Source of the DNA: JAYQUR01 sp038133505
GTDB taxonomy: Bacteria; Pseudomonadota; Alphaproteobacteria; MPNO01; UBA830
NCBI GenBank assembly: GCA_038133505.1
Contig: JAYPTI010000060.1
Span: 1-17,178 of the forward strand
DNA: 17,178 bases
Direction: 5' to 3'
The notes beneath the pieces were generated by a model. The model made no database searches, was not told the DNA's origin, and worked only from the letters and a program-made list of their open reading frames with translations. The translations under genes were made by a program, and so were the position numbers. Shown here piece after piece: positions 1-7,431 of the stretch (the first letter of the stretch is position 1; each line of letters starts with the position of its first letter).

Positions 1-977
1 GCCGCGACGCCCGACGCCTTGACCGCCGGCAGCACGGCCGCCGCCTCGAGAGCCAGCGATCGGCGGATTGTCGCCGATCCCTTCCAGGACAGCTCGTCCG
101 AACGCGCCCGGAACAGCGTGGTGCTGAGATCGAACCCGGCAAGGCCGATGCTGCCGTCGAACGAAGCGATTCCGTCGCCGTCCGAAATCGCCAGACGGAC
201 GTCGCCGACGATGCGCGTCTTGCCGGCGACATGCTTGATGCGCCCCGAGGCCAGCAGCGGCTCGTATATCGACAGATCGATTCCGCTGGCTGAAAGCGCC
301 ACCGCGCCGCCGGGATCGGGGCGGAACGGATAGAGCCGGCCTTCCGCCCGAATGGTACCTCCGGCCGCGCTCGCTTCGAGGCGAAGCGTGGCAGGCTCGT
401 CCGGCCGGAGCGTCGATAGCGCCTCGACCTGCAATCGGGCGATTTTCGCCTTGAACGTATCGGGGCCGACGGTAACCGCCACGTCGCTGTTAGCGAGCAG
501 GATTTCGTTCGCCTTGACGTCCCAGGGCTCGTTCTCGCTTTCGGACGCATCGGCGCCATCGCCCGACCCGAAGCCCATCTGGATGCCGCCGATCCACCAG
601 CGGCCCTGTTCGTCGCGGCGCAGCGAGACGTTTGCTTCGGAGACGGTAAGGTCCTGGATCGTCACCTGACGGCGGGCGAGCGCGCTCAGGCTGATATTCA
701 GCTTCGCCGAACCGATCGAAATCTCGGTGCCGTCCGGACCGGTTGCCCGGAACTGGCGGATCTCCATGCGGCCCGTTACGGGATTGATCCGGATTCCCTC
801 GATCTCTGTCGAGCGCACGCCGAGATCTTCCAGGGATTCGGATATCTGCCATCGCGCGATATCCGGCAAAGCACCGATAACCGCGAAACAGACGACCAGT
901 GCCGCCGCGAATGCGACGGTGATCCTGTGGAGGCGGGCGTATGGCGGCCGGGAGGAGGTCGAACGGGGCTCGGGCAT
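1..977 (-). CDS. AsmA/DUF748-like envelope protein, 3' part outside window
   Basis: The reading frame is open from an ATG at 977 to the window edge (325 codons seen). An in-frame TAA lies directly before the ATG, so this start is the most upstream possible. The N-terminus has a short basic stretch and then one hydrophobic segment at about residues 18-37, as expected for an inner-membrane anchor. Beyond it are repeated amphipathic beta-rich segments, including IRINPVTGRMEIRQF, VTIQDLTVSEANVSLRRDEQ and RWWIGGIQMGFG. This is the usual look of AsmA-like/DUF748 proteins, which are large periplasmic proteins linked to outer-membrane assembly or lipid transport. The family is inferred from the pattern, and the rest of the protein is missing. 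No clear Shine-Dalgarno sequence precedes the start. It is divergent from the gene at 1157, with 179 bases between them. Confidence 0.75.
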   Translation of the reverse strand, partial: MPEPRSTSSRPPYARLHRITVAFAAALVVCFAVIGALPDIARWQISESLEDLGVRSTEIEGIRINPVTGRMEIRQFRATGPDGTEISIGSAKLNISLSALARRQVTIQDLTVSEANVSLRRDEQGRWWIGGIQMGFGSGDGADASESENEPWDVKANEILLANSDVAVTVGPDTFKAKIARLQVEALSTLRPDEPATLRLEASAAGGTIRAEGRLYPFRPDPGGAVALSASGIDLSIYEPLLASGRIKHVAGKTRIVGDVRLAISDGDGIASFDGSIGLAGFDLSTTLFRARSDELSWKGSATIRRSLALEAAAVLPAVKASGVA

Positions 978-1156
978 TTACACAAGACATTGGTTGTTGC
1001 AGTGCAAAATCAACTGCGAATGCCGGATTCATGGATCTCAATTGCGTCATTTTTGCGGTTTTCCCGTCGCGATTTTGCCGGTCGCCCATAGGCTTGGGCC
1101 TGCTAATCCGCTAATTTTCCGGGAAGGTGAAATACAGGGACCAGGGACGGAGTTAA

Positions 1157-2152
1157 ATGGCACACGATATCCAGATCACGATCGCCGCCGGCGATATGGA
1201 CCGCATGGCCGCCATCAAGGACGGCCGGGTAAAGGTCGAGGGCTGCGACGTAACCTTCATTCCGATGGAGCCGGAGGAGGTGTTCTTCCGGGCGTTCCGC
1301 TATGCGGAGTTCGACTGCTGCGAGCTGTCGTTTTCCAGCCATATGCGGGTGACGTCGCAGGGCAAGGCCGATTATGTCGGCATTCCCGCCTTCGTCAGCC
1401 GCGTATTCCGTCACTCCGGCTTCTATATCCGGACCGACAGGGGCATCGAAAAGCCGGAAGATCTCCGAGGCAAGCTGGTGGGTGTCCCCGAATATCAGAT
1501 GACGGCGCCTGTCTGGATGCGCGGCATCCTCGAGGACGAGTACGGAATCAAGCCGGAGGAAATCCGCTGGCGTTCCGGCGGCCAGGAGGAAGCGGGGCGC
1601 GACGAGCGGACGCCGTTCGCGGCGCCGCCCGGCCTCGACCTCGAACCGATCCCGAACGACCGGACGCTGGTCGAGATGTTCGAGGCCGGCGAACTCGATG
1701 CGCTGATGACGGCCCGCGCGCCGTCGAGCTATTCGCTCGGCAAGCCGAAAATCGATCGTCTGTTCCCGAATTTCCGGGAGGTCGAAAAGGAATATTACCG
1801 CAAGACCAAGATGTTCCCGATCATGCATCTGATGGGCCTGCGCAAGGATCTCCACGAAAAATACCCGTGGCTGGCGGGCAGTCTCTACAAGGCGTTCCTG
1901 GCGTCGCGCGATCTGGCGTACGAGCATGTCGGCAAGACGGCCGCGCTCGGCGTTACGCTGCCCTGGGTCGACGCAGAGCGGCTCGATACGGTGGCACTGA
2001 TGGGGAACGACTACTGGCGCTACGGCATCGAGGAGTCGCGCCACGAAATCGAGGCGCTTGCGCGCTATTCCTACAGTCACGGCCTGTCCGAGAGGCTGCT
2101 GACGCCCGAAGACCTGTTTGCGGAATCGACTTTCGAAATTTCGAAGATATGA
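1157..2152 (+). CDS. 4,5-dihydroxyphthalate decarboxylase-like protein
   Basis: This 331-residue protein has no signal peptide. It begins with a beta strand (IQITIAAGDMDR), then a segment typical of the Pht5-like branch of the type-2 periplasmic-binding fold: IKDGRVKVEGCDVTFI, EEVFFRAFRYAEFDCCELSF and LRGKLVGVPEYQMTAPVWMR. Its length matches 4,5-dihydroxyphthalate decarboxylases, which decarboxylate dihydroxyphthalate to protocatechuate. Many family members, however, are annotated only as ABC substrate-binding proteins. The missing signal peptide favours a cytoplasmic enzyme over a transport receptor. A GGACGGAG ribosome site lies a few bases before the ATG. It is the first gene of a tight rightward set, with 48 bases to the amidohydrolase gene. 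The substrate is not known. Confidence 0.8.
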   Translation: MAHDIQITIAAGDMDRMAAIKDGRVKVEGCDVTFIPMEPEEVFFRAFRYAEFDCCELSFSSHMRVTSQGKADYVGIPAFVSRVFRHSGFYIRTDRGIEKPEDLRGKLVGVPEYQMTAPVWMRGILEDEYGIKPEEIRWRSGGQEEAGRDERTPFAAPPGLDLEPIPNDRTLVEMFEAGELDALMTARAPSSYSLGKPKIDRLFPNFREVEKEYYRKTKMFPIMHLMGLRKDLHEKYPWLAGSLYKAFLASRDLAYEHVGKTAALGVTLPWVDAERLDTVALMGNDYWRYGIEESRHEIEALARYSYSHGLSERLLTPEDLFAESTFEISKI

Positions 2153-2200
2153 TCGCCGCAACACCGCACAACTGAAGAACCGGCGAGGAAAGGGACACCG

Positions 2201-3388
2201 ATGGAGCTTCCCTCCAGCGACAACATCTACGCGCTCAAGGTCGACGAATTCGATACCTCGCAGCTGCTGACGAACGCATCGCGCCAGCGGGACGAACGTG
2301 GCCTGCAGGACGTGTTCATCGTCGATGCGGATTCCCATCATTACGAGACGGAGGCTGTCGGCGAACTCCTCGACTACATCCCCGATCCGGTGATGAAGCA
2401 GCTCTCCATGTCGGCGCTGGGCGTCGCGCGCAAGTCGCGGGGTTTCCCGTATTCCCGTGTCGGATATCAGGACCTGGGCGGACGCATTACCCGTGAGCCG
2501 CTTCGCGGGCTGGAGGAAACCTCGGCTGACGGCGGGCACCGTGACGTACAGCTCGCGCTCAAGCGCATGGATTCGATGGGCGTCGACGTCGCCGTTCTTC
2601 TGCCGACGCCGATGATGCTGATGGGCATGCATCCGCAGATCGAGTTCGAAGTACAGATCGCCCAGGCCTACAACCGTTGGCTGTTAGAAAAGGTGCTGTC
2701 CGGGTCCGACCGTCTGAAGTCGTTCGCCTACCTGCCGTTCAACGACCCAGAAGCCACCTACCGGATGGTGCAGGAATTCAAGGACGAGCCGGGCATCGTC
2801 GGCTTCCTCGTGACGTCCGTCCGCCAGAATGCGGTGCACGAGAACGTCTACGCCAAGACCTACGCCGCCATTCAGGATGCCGGCAAGGTCCTGTCTTTCC
2901 ACACCGGCTACGACTGGGACGACCCGACCTTCGGCAGCCCCAGCCGGTTCGTCGCCGTCCAGGCGATCGGCTATCCGTTCTACAACGTCGTGCATTGCGT
3001 CAACTGGCTGTGCAACGGCATGCAGGAACGGTTCCCGGAACTCAACGTCCTGTGGATGGAAGGCGGGCTCGCCTGGGTGCTCTGGGTGATGCAGCGCATC
3101 GATAGCGAATACCGGATGCGATCGTCCGAGTGCCCCGGCCTGAAGAAGCTGCCGAGCCATTACATGCGCGACATGTATTTCACGTCGCAGCCGCTGGAGA
3201 ACGGCAACAGCAAGTTGCTGGAATCGACCTTCAAGGCGATGGATGCAGGCGATCAGGTTCTGTACGCATCCAACTATCCCTTGCCGGACATGGACGTGCC
3301 GTCGGTGATCTGGGACCTCGATTTCCTGGACGAGCAGCAAAAGCGGAACATTCTGGGCGAGAACGCGCGCAAGCTTTTCAAGCTCTAG
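2201..3388 (+). CDS. amidohydrolase-2 family metal-dependent hydrolase/decarboxylase
   Basis: This 395-residue protein fits the PF04909 TIM-barrel family, which contains ACMS decarboxylase, gamma-resorcylate decarboxylase and many unassigned hydrolases. The N-terminal metal region is VDADSHHYE (about residue 44), with DSHH rather than the HxH seen in many members. The mid-barrel histidine is in LSFHTGYDW. The C-terminal part has VLYASNYPLPDMDVPS and ends in the usual helix (QQKRNILGENARKLF). At the position where relatives usually have SDYPH the sequence reads SNYPL, so the expected metal-binding Asp is Asn. A GAGGAAAGG ribosome site precedes the ATG. It sits between the Pht5-like gene and the GST gene, so a role with the same aromatic or carboxylated substrate is likely. 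Decarboxylase and hydrolase roles cannot be told apart here. Confidence 0.8.
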   Translation: MELPSSDNIYALKVDEFDTSQLLTNASRQRDERGLQDVFIVDADSHHYETEAVGELLDYIPDPVMKQLSMSALGVARKSRGFPYSRVGYQDLGGRITREPLRGLEETSADGGHRDVQLALKRMDSMGVDVAVLLPTPMMLMGMHPQIEFEVQIAQAYNRWLLEKVLSGSDRLKSFAYLPFNDPEATYRMVQEFKDEPGIVGFLVTSVRQNAVHENVYAKTYAAIQDAGKVLSFHTGYDWDDPTFGSPSRFVAVQAIGYPFYNVVHCVNWLCNGMQERFPELNVLWMEGGLAWVLWVMQRIDSEYRMRSSECPGLKKLPSHYMRDMYFTSQPLENGNSKLLESTFKAMDAGDQVLYASNYPLPDMDVPSVIWDLDFLDEQQKRNILGENARKLFKL

Positions 3389-3422
3389 CCGCTGGCTTCG
3401 TTCCCCGGGGGAAGGCGGCAAC

Positions 3423-4040
3423 GTGCTGAAGCTTATCGGTGTCTATCTGTCGCCTTATACTCGGCGGGTGGGAATTTCGCTGAAGGTGCTCGGTCTTCCA
3501 TTCGAGCATCTCGCTCTCTCGAACCTGACCCAGGCGGACGAGATCCGGAAGTACAATCCGATGGTGCGGGTTCCTGCGCTCGTGTGCGAGGACGGCGCCA
3601 CCCTGATAGAAAGCAGCGCGATCCTCGACTACCTCGACGAGCAGGTGCCGGCCGAGCGTCGGCTGGTTCCCGCGTCCGGAGATGCTCGCCGGGAGGTGCT
3701 GCAACTCGTCGCCTGGTCGACGAGCGCGTGCGAAAAGATGGTCGTCAATCACTACGAGCTCAATCGGCGGCCCGAAGACAAGATTTTCCGCGACTATACC
3801 GACCGGAATATGGGCCAGATCGCGGCCGCTTTGCACGTCGTCGAGGACCGTGCCCGCGAGACGGGTGGCTGGCTGTTCGGCGACAGGATAAGCCAGGCGG
3901 ATATCACGGCGGTCTCGGTTTTCGAGTTCGGGAAGCGGGCCTTGCCGCAGCTATTCGAGGACGCCCCTTATCCGGCGCTGGAAGCGCTCTGCGTCCGGGC
4001 GGCGGAAGCGCACCCCGCATTCGGCGAAACACGGGCCTGA
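3423..4040 (+). CDS. glutathione S-transferase family protein
   Basis: This 205-residue protein starts with GTG at 3423, preceded by GGGGGAAGG. The N-terminal thioredoxin-like domain (about residues 1-80) has YLSPYTRRVGISLKVLG, the cis-proline region MVRVPALVCEDG and the glutathione-binding motif LIESSAILDYLDE. An all-helical C-terminal domain follows, with WLFGDRISQADITAVSVFEF matching the conserved GST N-capping and hydrophobic-staple region. The likely catalytic residue is Ser near position 9. GSTs conjugate, isomerise or reductively dehalogenate electrophiles with glutathione in the cytoplasm. It follows the amidohydrolase by 34 bases and is probably the last gene of that operon. The substrate is unknown. 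Confidence 0.88.
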   Translation: MLKLIGVYLSPYTRRVGISLKVLGLPFEHLALSNLTQADEIRKYNPMVRVPALVCEDGATLIESSAILDYLDEQVPAERRLVPASGDARREVLQLVAWSTSACEKMVVNHYELNRRPEDKIFRDYTDRNMGQIAAALHVVEDRARETGGWLFGDRISQADITAVSVFEFGKRALPQLFEDAPYPALEALCVRAAEAHPAFGETRA

Positions 4041-4059
4041 TGCGGGTTTCGGGCCCGAA

Positions 4060-4074
4060 TTAATCCGCCGTTAA
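4060..4074 (+). promoter_or_regulatory. CtrA-type box (TTAA-N7-TTAA) before first pilZ gene
   Basis: TTAA at 4060-4063 and TTAA at 4071-4074 are separated by exactly seven bases. This is a perfect match to the full binding site known for the alphaproteobacterial cell-cycle regulator CtrA. It ends 52 bases before the ATG of the PilZ gene, a normal promoter distance. A near-identical arrangement stands before the second PilZ gene. Binding is inferred and not shown. Confidence 0.6.
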
Positions 4075-4125
4075 TGCCTGTTGCGGCAAACTCAGGGCGT
4101 CGAATCAAACCACGTAGAAGCGCCC

Positions 4126-4488
4126 ATGGTACTCGCCCTTCTGAAAGCCGCTTTCGGTACGAATCCAGCAGTTGCGTCGGACCGGCGCGGCTCGTTCCGC
4201 GTGTCGGAATCCGGCGCCTCGGTGATCATCAAGTCGAAAACCTACAAGCTCCTGGACTGGAGCCCGGACGGTTTCCGGCTTTCGAACTATTCCGCGCCCA
4301 TGACACCCGGCGATCGCATGCGGATCCGGCTTATGCTGCCGCATCGCGATATCAACTACGGCTTCGACCTCAATGCCGAAATCAGGCATGTCGATCCGCG
4401 GACCGGCGAAATCGGCGTACAGTTCCTCGACGTCGACCCGGCGTCGCTGCAGCGGCTCAAGAGGATCTTTGCGGATCGTCTCCGCTGA
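4126..4488 (+). CDS. single-domain PilZ protein (c-di-GMP receptor), paralogue 1
   Basis: This 120-residue protein is a PilZ domain with little else. The c-di-GMP binding signatures are both visible: an RxxxR motif in RGSFR (about residue 20) and a DxSxxG motif in DWSPDGF (about residue 45). The C-terminal part (VQFLDVDPASLQRLKRIFADRL) is the typical PilZ closing strand and helix. The in-frame region extends upstream to 4081, but 4126 gives an N-terminus (MVLALLKAAFG) matching that of the paralogue at 7432, with the same GAAGCGC sequence before the ATG. PilZ proteins bind c-di-GMP and pass the signal to flagella, polysaccharide or other targets. The output partner cannot be seen. A CtrA-type box lies at 4060 and a strong terminator follows. 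Confidence 0.85.
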   Translation: MVLALLKAAFGTNPAVASDRRGSFRVSESGASVIIKSKTYKLLDWSPDGFRLSNYSAPMTPGDRMRIRLMLPHRDINYGFDLNAEIRHVDPRTGEIGVQFLDVDPASLQRLKRIFADRLR

Positions 4489-4512
4489 GAGAACATACTT
4501 CGTCCGAAATGA

Positions 4513-4540
4513 AAAACGGCGGTCCGAAGACCGCCGTTTT
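4513..4540. terminator. bidirectional rho-independent terminator
   Basis: A perfect 12-bp stem (AAAACGGCGGTC paired with GACCGCCGTTTT) encloses a CGAA tetraloop. Its ends supply a T-run on both strands, so it can stop the rightward PilZ gene and the leftward cytochrome gene, which converge here. No other hairpin in the window is as clear. Confidence 0.88.
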
Positions 4541-4560
4541 GCGTTGGGTTTTCGCCGGGT

Positions 4561-5425
4561 CTAGCGGACCGCGTGCTTGACCGGCTTGAGCGAGCGGAGA
4601 TAGGCGACGATGGCGTTCAGGTCGTCGTCGCTGATGTTCTTGTAGAACCCGAAAGCCATCGGCGGGCGCAGCTTGGTGCCGTCCGGCCGCACGCCCTGCG
4701 TGATGGCGGCCTTGATCTGGGCGTCCGTCCAGTTGCCGATACCGGTTTCCTTGTCGGGCGTGAGGTTGGCGGCGATGCTCTCGCCCCAGGGCCCCTCGAA
4801 TTTGAACCCGCCGGCGCCGAGCATGTTCTGGTAGTCGCGCGTCGGCGGTTTCGTCATGGGCGTATGGCATTCCATGCAATGCCCGGCCGGACCGGCGAGG
4901 TAGCCGCCATAGGCGACCTTATCGGCCTTGGACACGTCGGGGATCGACCCCACGGGCGGGCCGTAGGCGGGCGGCAGCGGAAACTTGTAGACCGATTTGC
5001 GCGTTGCGTTCTTGACCGGCGGCAGGGCGCGCAGATAGGCGATGATCGCCTTCGTGTCGCTGTCCGACAGCCCGCGATACATGTCGAACGGCATGGGCGG
5101 GCCGATCGTGGATCCGTCCGGGCGCTTGCCCTCGCGGATACCCTTCATGAGCTGCGCATCGGTCCAGCTGCCGATGCCCGTTTCCTTGTCCGGCGTCAGG
5201 TTCGGCGTGACCGCGTCAATCGGGCCTTCCTTCATTGGAAATCCGCCGGCGAGTTCGTGCTGCGCCATCGGACCGCCCTTCGCCGTATGGCAATTGCCGC
5301 AGGCGACGACGCTTTTCATGAGATAAGTACCGCGTTCGAGCGGCGTTTCGGCCTGCGCCGGACCGACCGCCAGCGCGGCCAGAGTTACTACCAGTCCAAG
5401 TGAACGTTTCCTGGTGTTTCCCCAT
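4561..5425 (-). CDS. di-haem cytochrome c, periplasmic; start region probably frameshifted
   Basis: Two CxxCH haem sites are present: CGNCH (7th residue after the only in-frame ATG, at 5319) and CMECH (about 140 residues later). Each is followed by the same block, NLTPDKETGIG-WTDAQ, PPM(P/A)F and AYLR(A/S)L, so the protein is two tandem copies of one cytochrome domain. The PPM methionines are likely axial ligands. Codons upstream of 5319 in the same frame encode a clear signal peptide (KRSLGLVVTLAALAVGPAQA, then ETPLERG). That frame is open to 5430 but contains no ATG, GTG or TTG. An ATG at 5425 is one base out of frame, and removing one G from the G run after it would restore a full precursor. 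Partial co-translation from a CTG at 5394 is the alternative. Such cytochromes act in periplasmic electron transfer, often for an alcohol or aldehyde dehydrogenase, but no partner is adjacent. Confidence 0.85.
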
Positions 5426-5519
5426 GTGTTTTACTACCCGCCCTAATCATAGCTTCAATCGGGACACCGGTACATCGAACCTTCGCGCCGGCCCTAAAAA
5501 TCCGGGGGAATACGACCGT

Positions 5520-6398
5520 ATGACGACGCTCAGGATCGGGGACGCGACTATCCACGGGGTGCTTGAATGGCAGGGCGTCTACCGCGACCCGCTCGAAATG
5601 TATCCGGACGCGACGCGCGAAGCCGTTGATGCGCACCGGTCCTGGCTGGAGCCGCACAGCATCGACCCGGTGACCGGAAACCTTATCATGGCGTTCCGGA
5701 GCTACGTGGTCCGGACGGCGCGCCTTACGATCCTGATCGACGCCTGCGTGGGCAACGACAAGAACCGGCCCGTGCGGCCGAACTGGCATCGCCAGAACTG
5801 GCCGTGGATGGATAACCTCAGGGCGCAAGGCGTTGCGCCCGAAGACATCGATCTCGTGATGTGCACCCACCTCCATACGGATCACGTCGGCTGGAATACG
5901 CGGCTCGAGAACGGGAAGTGGGTGCCGACGTTTCCCAATGCGAAGTACCTGTTCCACAAGCTCGAATACGAATTCTGGGAAAAGGAACACGTGAACCAGG
6001 AATGGGCGCGCGACGCCTTCATCGACAGCGTGCTGCCCGTCGTCGAGGCGGGCAAGGCGACGCTTGTCGCCGGCGACCACCAGATCGACGACGGCTTGTG
6101 GTTCGAGCACACGCCGGGCCATACGCCGGGTGCGGTCTGTCTGCATGTCGGGCAAGGCGGCGATCACGGTATATTCTGCGGCGACCTCATGCATCATCCG
6201 CTGCAGGTACCGGAGTCGCAGTGGTCGACCATCTTCTGCGAGGATCCCGATCAGTCTCGGGAGACCCGCATGTCGTTCGTGGATCGCTATGCGGAGACCG
6301 ACACGATGATCCTGCCGTGCCATTTCGCGGGCGTTGGCGGCGGTCATATCGTCGGCGGCGGGCCGGACGGCAAAGCCAAATTCTCGTTCGCCGGCTGA
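5520..6398 (+). CDS. metallo-beta-lactamase-fold hydrolase
   Basis: This 292-residue protein carries the zinc-binding HxHxDH motif as THLHTDH (H117, H119, D121, H122). The third histidine is in TPGHTPG (H201), followed by the GDLMHHP aspartate region and a last histidine in LPCHFAG. This set is complete for a two-metal active site. The ATG at 5520 has a GGGGG run 11 to 15 bases upstream. The frame stays open further 5', but no better start is seen there. The family includes lactonases, glyoxalases and other hydrolases, and the sequence resembles the quorum-quenching and uncharacterised MBL hydrolases. The actual substrate is unknown. It is divergent from the cytochrome gene and lies 35 bases before the dehydrogenase, probably in one transcript with it. 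Confidence 0.85.
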   Translation: MTTLRIGDATIHGVLEWQGVYRDPLEMYPDATREAVDAHRSWLEPHSIDPVTGNLIMAFRSYVVRTARLTILIDACVGNDKNRPVRPNWHRQNWPWMDNLRAQGVAPEDIDLVMCTHLHTDHVGWNTRLENGKWVPTFPNAKYLFHKLEYEFWEKEHVNQEWARDAFIDSVLPVVEAGKATLVAGDHQIDDGLWFEHTPGHTPGAVCLHVGQGGDHGIFCGDLMHHPLQVPESQWSTIFCEDPDQSRETRMSFVDRYAETDTMILPCHFAGVGGGHIVGGGPDGKAKFSFAG

Positions 6399-6433
6399 CC
6401 GGCGGCGCCATATCGGAATATCGGAGGTAAGAC

Positions 6434-7351
6434 GTGGCCGAAATCGGGTTCATCGGTTTGGGAAACATGGGGGGCGCGCTGGTTCGCCGCCTGATGCGCG
6501 AGCACCGCCTGCATGTCTGGGATCTCAACCCGGACGCGGTGGAAGCGCTGGTGAAGGAAGGCGCCATTGCCGCCAACGGACCGGCGGGCGTCGGGGCGGC
6601 GGGAACCGATCTCGTGCTGACCTGCCTGCCGACATCGGCGCAGGTGGAAGAAGTTCTCTTCGGGGACGGAGGCGTCGCCGAGGCGCTGGCCGACGGCGCG
6701 CTTATCGCCGACATGACCACCGGCGACCCGCTCGCCACCAAGGACATGGCGGCTCGATTGGCCGAGCGCGGGATCGATCTGATCGACGCGCCCGTCTCGG
6801 GCGGTGTGGTCGGCGCGGAGCAGGGGACGATCGCGATCATGATCGGCGCGCCCGATGCGCTGTTCGAACGGGTCCGGCCGATGTTCGAGGCGATCAGCCC
6901 CAACGTTTTTCAAGCCGGCGATACCGGGGCCGGTCATGCGATGAAGCTGATCAACAACATGATCTCGTCCTGCGTACGCCTCGCGACGTTCGAAGGACTG
7001 GTATTGGCGGTGAAGGCCGGCATCGAGCCGATGCGGTTTTCCGAGATCCTGTCGAAGGGGTCCGGCCGTGGCTACGTGGCCGATACGACGCTGCCCAAAT
7101 ACGTCATTCCGGGCCGCCTCGACCAGGACTTCGGTCTCGGGCTGATGCACAAGGACCTGACGCTNNNNNNNNNNCTCGCGACCAAGCTCGGCCAGGACAT
7201 GAAGACCCCGCTGATGACCGGCGGGTTCGCTCGGGAGATGTTCAGGATGGCACTGAACGAATTGGGAGAAAGTGTAGATATCACTCAATTAATTCGTGTA
7301 TTCGAACGGGCCGCCGGTGTCGACGTCTGCGCGGCGTACAAACCCGGCTGA
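6434..7351 (+). CDS. 3-hydroxyisobutyrate dehydrogenase-like NAD(P)-dependent oxidoreductase
   Basis: This 305-codon gene starts with GTG, with GGAGG six bases before it. The N-terminal Rossmann fold has GFIGLGNMGGAL (NAD(P) loop, residues 4-15). The substrate-binding signature is DAPVSGGVVGAEQGT, and the catalytic lysine is K171 in MKLINNMI, preceded by GDTGAGHA. The all-helical C-terminal domain continues past a gap of ten N bases, after which the frame is unchanged (LATKLGQDM). The beta-hydroxyacid dehydrogenase family oxidises 3-hydroxyisobutyrate, 2-hydroxy-3-oxopropionate and related acids. The substrate of this member is not determinable. The last 90 bases are AT-richer than the rest. 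The MBL hydrolase upstream may act in the same pathway. Confidence 0.88.
   Translation: MAEIGFIGLGNMGGALVRRLMREHRLHVWDLNPDAVEALVKEGAIAANGPAGVGAAGTDLVLTCLPTSAQVEEVLFGDGGVAEALADGALIADMTTGDPLATKDMAARLAERGIDLIDAPVSGGVVGAEQGTIAIMIGAPDALFERVRPMFEAISPNVFQAGDTGAGHAMKLINNMISSCVRLATFEGLVLAVKAGIEPMRFSEILSKGSGRGYVADTTLPKYVIPGRLDQDFGLGLMHKDLTXXXXLATKLGQDMKTPLMTGGFAREMFRMALNELGESVDITQLIRVFERAAGVDVCAAYKPG
7165..7174. other. assembly gap of ten N bases inside a gene
   Basis: Ten unknown bases lie inside the dehydrogenase gene. The frame is the same on both sides, and family members usually have three residues at this place between LTL and LAT. The gap length may therefore be real rather than a placeholder. 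Confidence 0.95.
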
Positions 7352-7367
7352 CACGGCGAAACCGTTG

Positions 7368-7382
7368 TTAAGCGGAAATTTA
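7368..7382 (+). promoter_or_regulatory. CtrA-like box (TTAA-N7-TTTA) before second pilZ gene
   Basis: TTAA at 7368-7371 is followed after seven bases by TTTAC. This differs from the CtrA consensus TTAA-N7-TTAAC at one base. It ends 50 bases before the ATG of the second PilZ gene, nearly the same distance as the perfect site before the first one. Confidence 0.5.
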
Positions 7383-7431
7383 CCCGCGCAGGGTGAAGTA
7401 GCGCTGCCCGATCCGACAATCGGAAGCGCAC

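Noticed and set aside
978..1015. TTGCAC and TGTGTA, 17 bases apart, before the AsmA-like gene
   Set aside because: The -10 match would sit one base before the ATG, leaving the transcript start inside the gene, so it is not a sensible promoter for this start.
1103..2632. 509-residue open frame on the minus strand across the Pht5-like and amidohydrolase genes
   Set aside because: It is antisense to two well-supported genes, has no family motif, and its Arg/His-rich composition is typical of shadow frames in GC-rich DNA.
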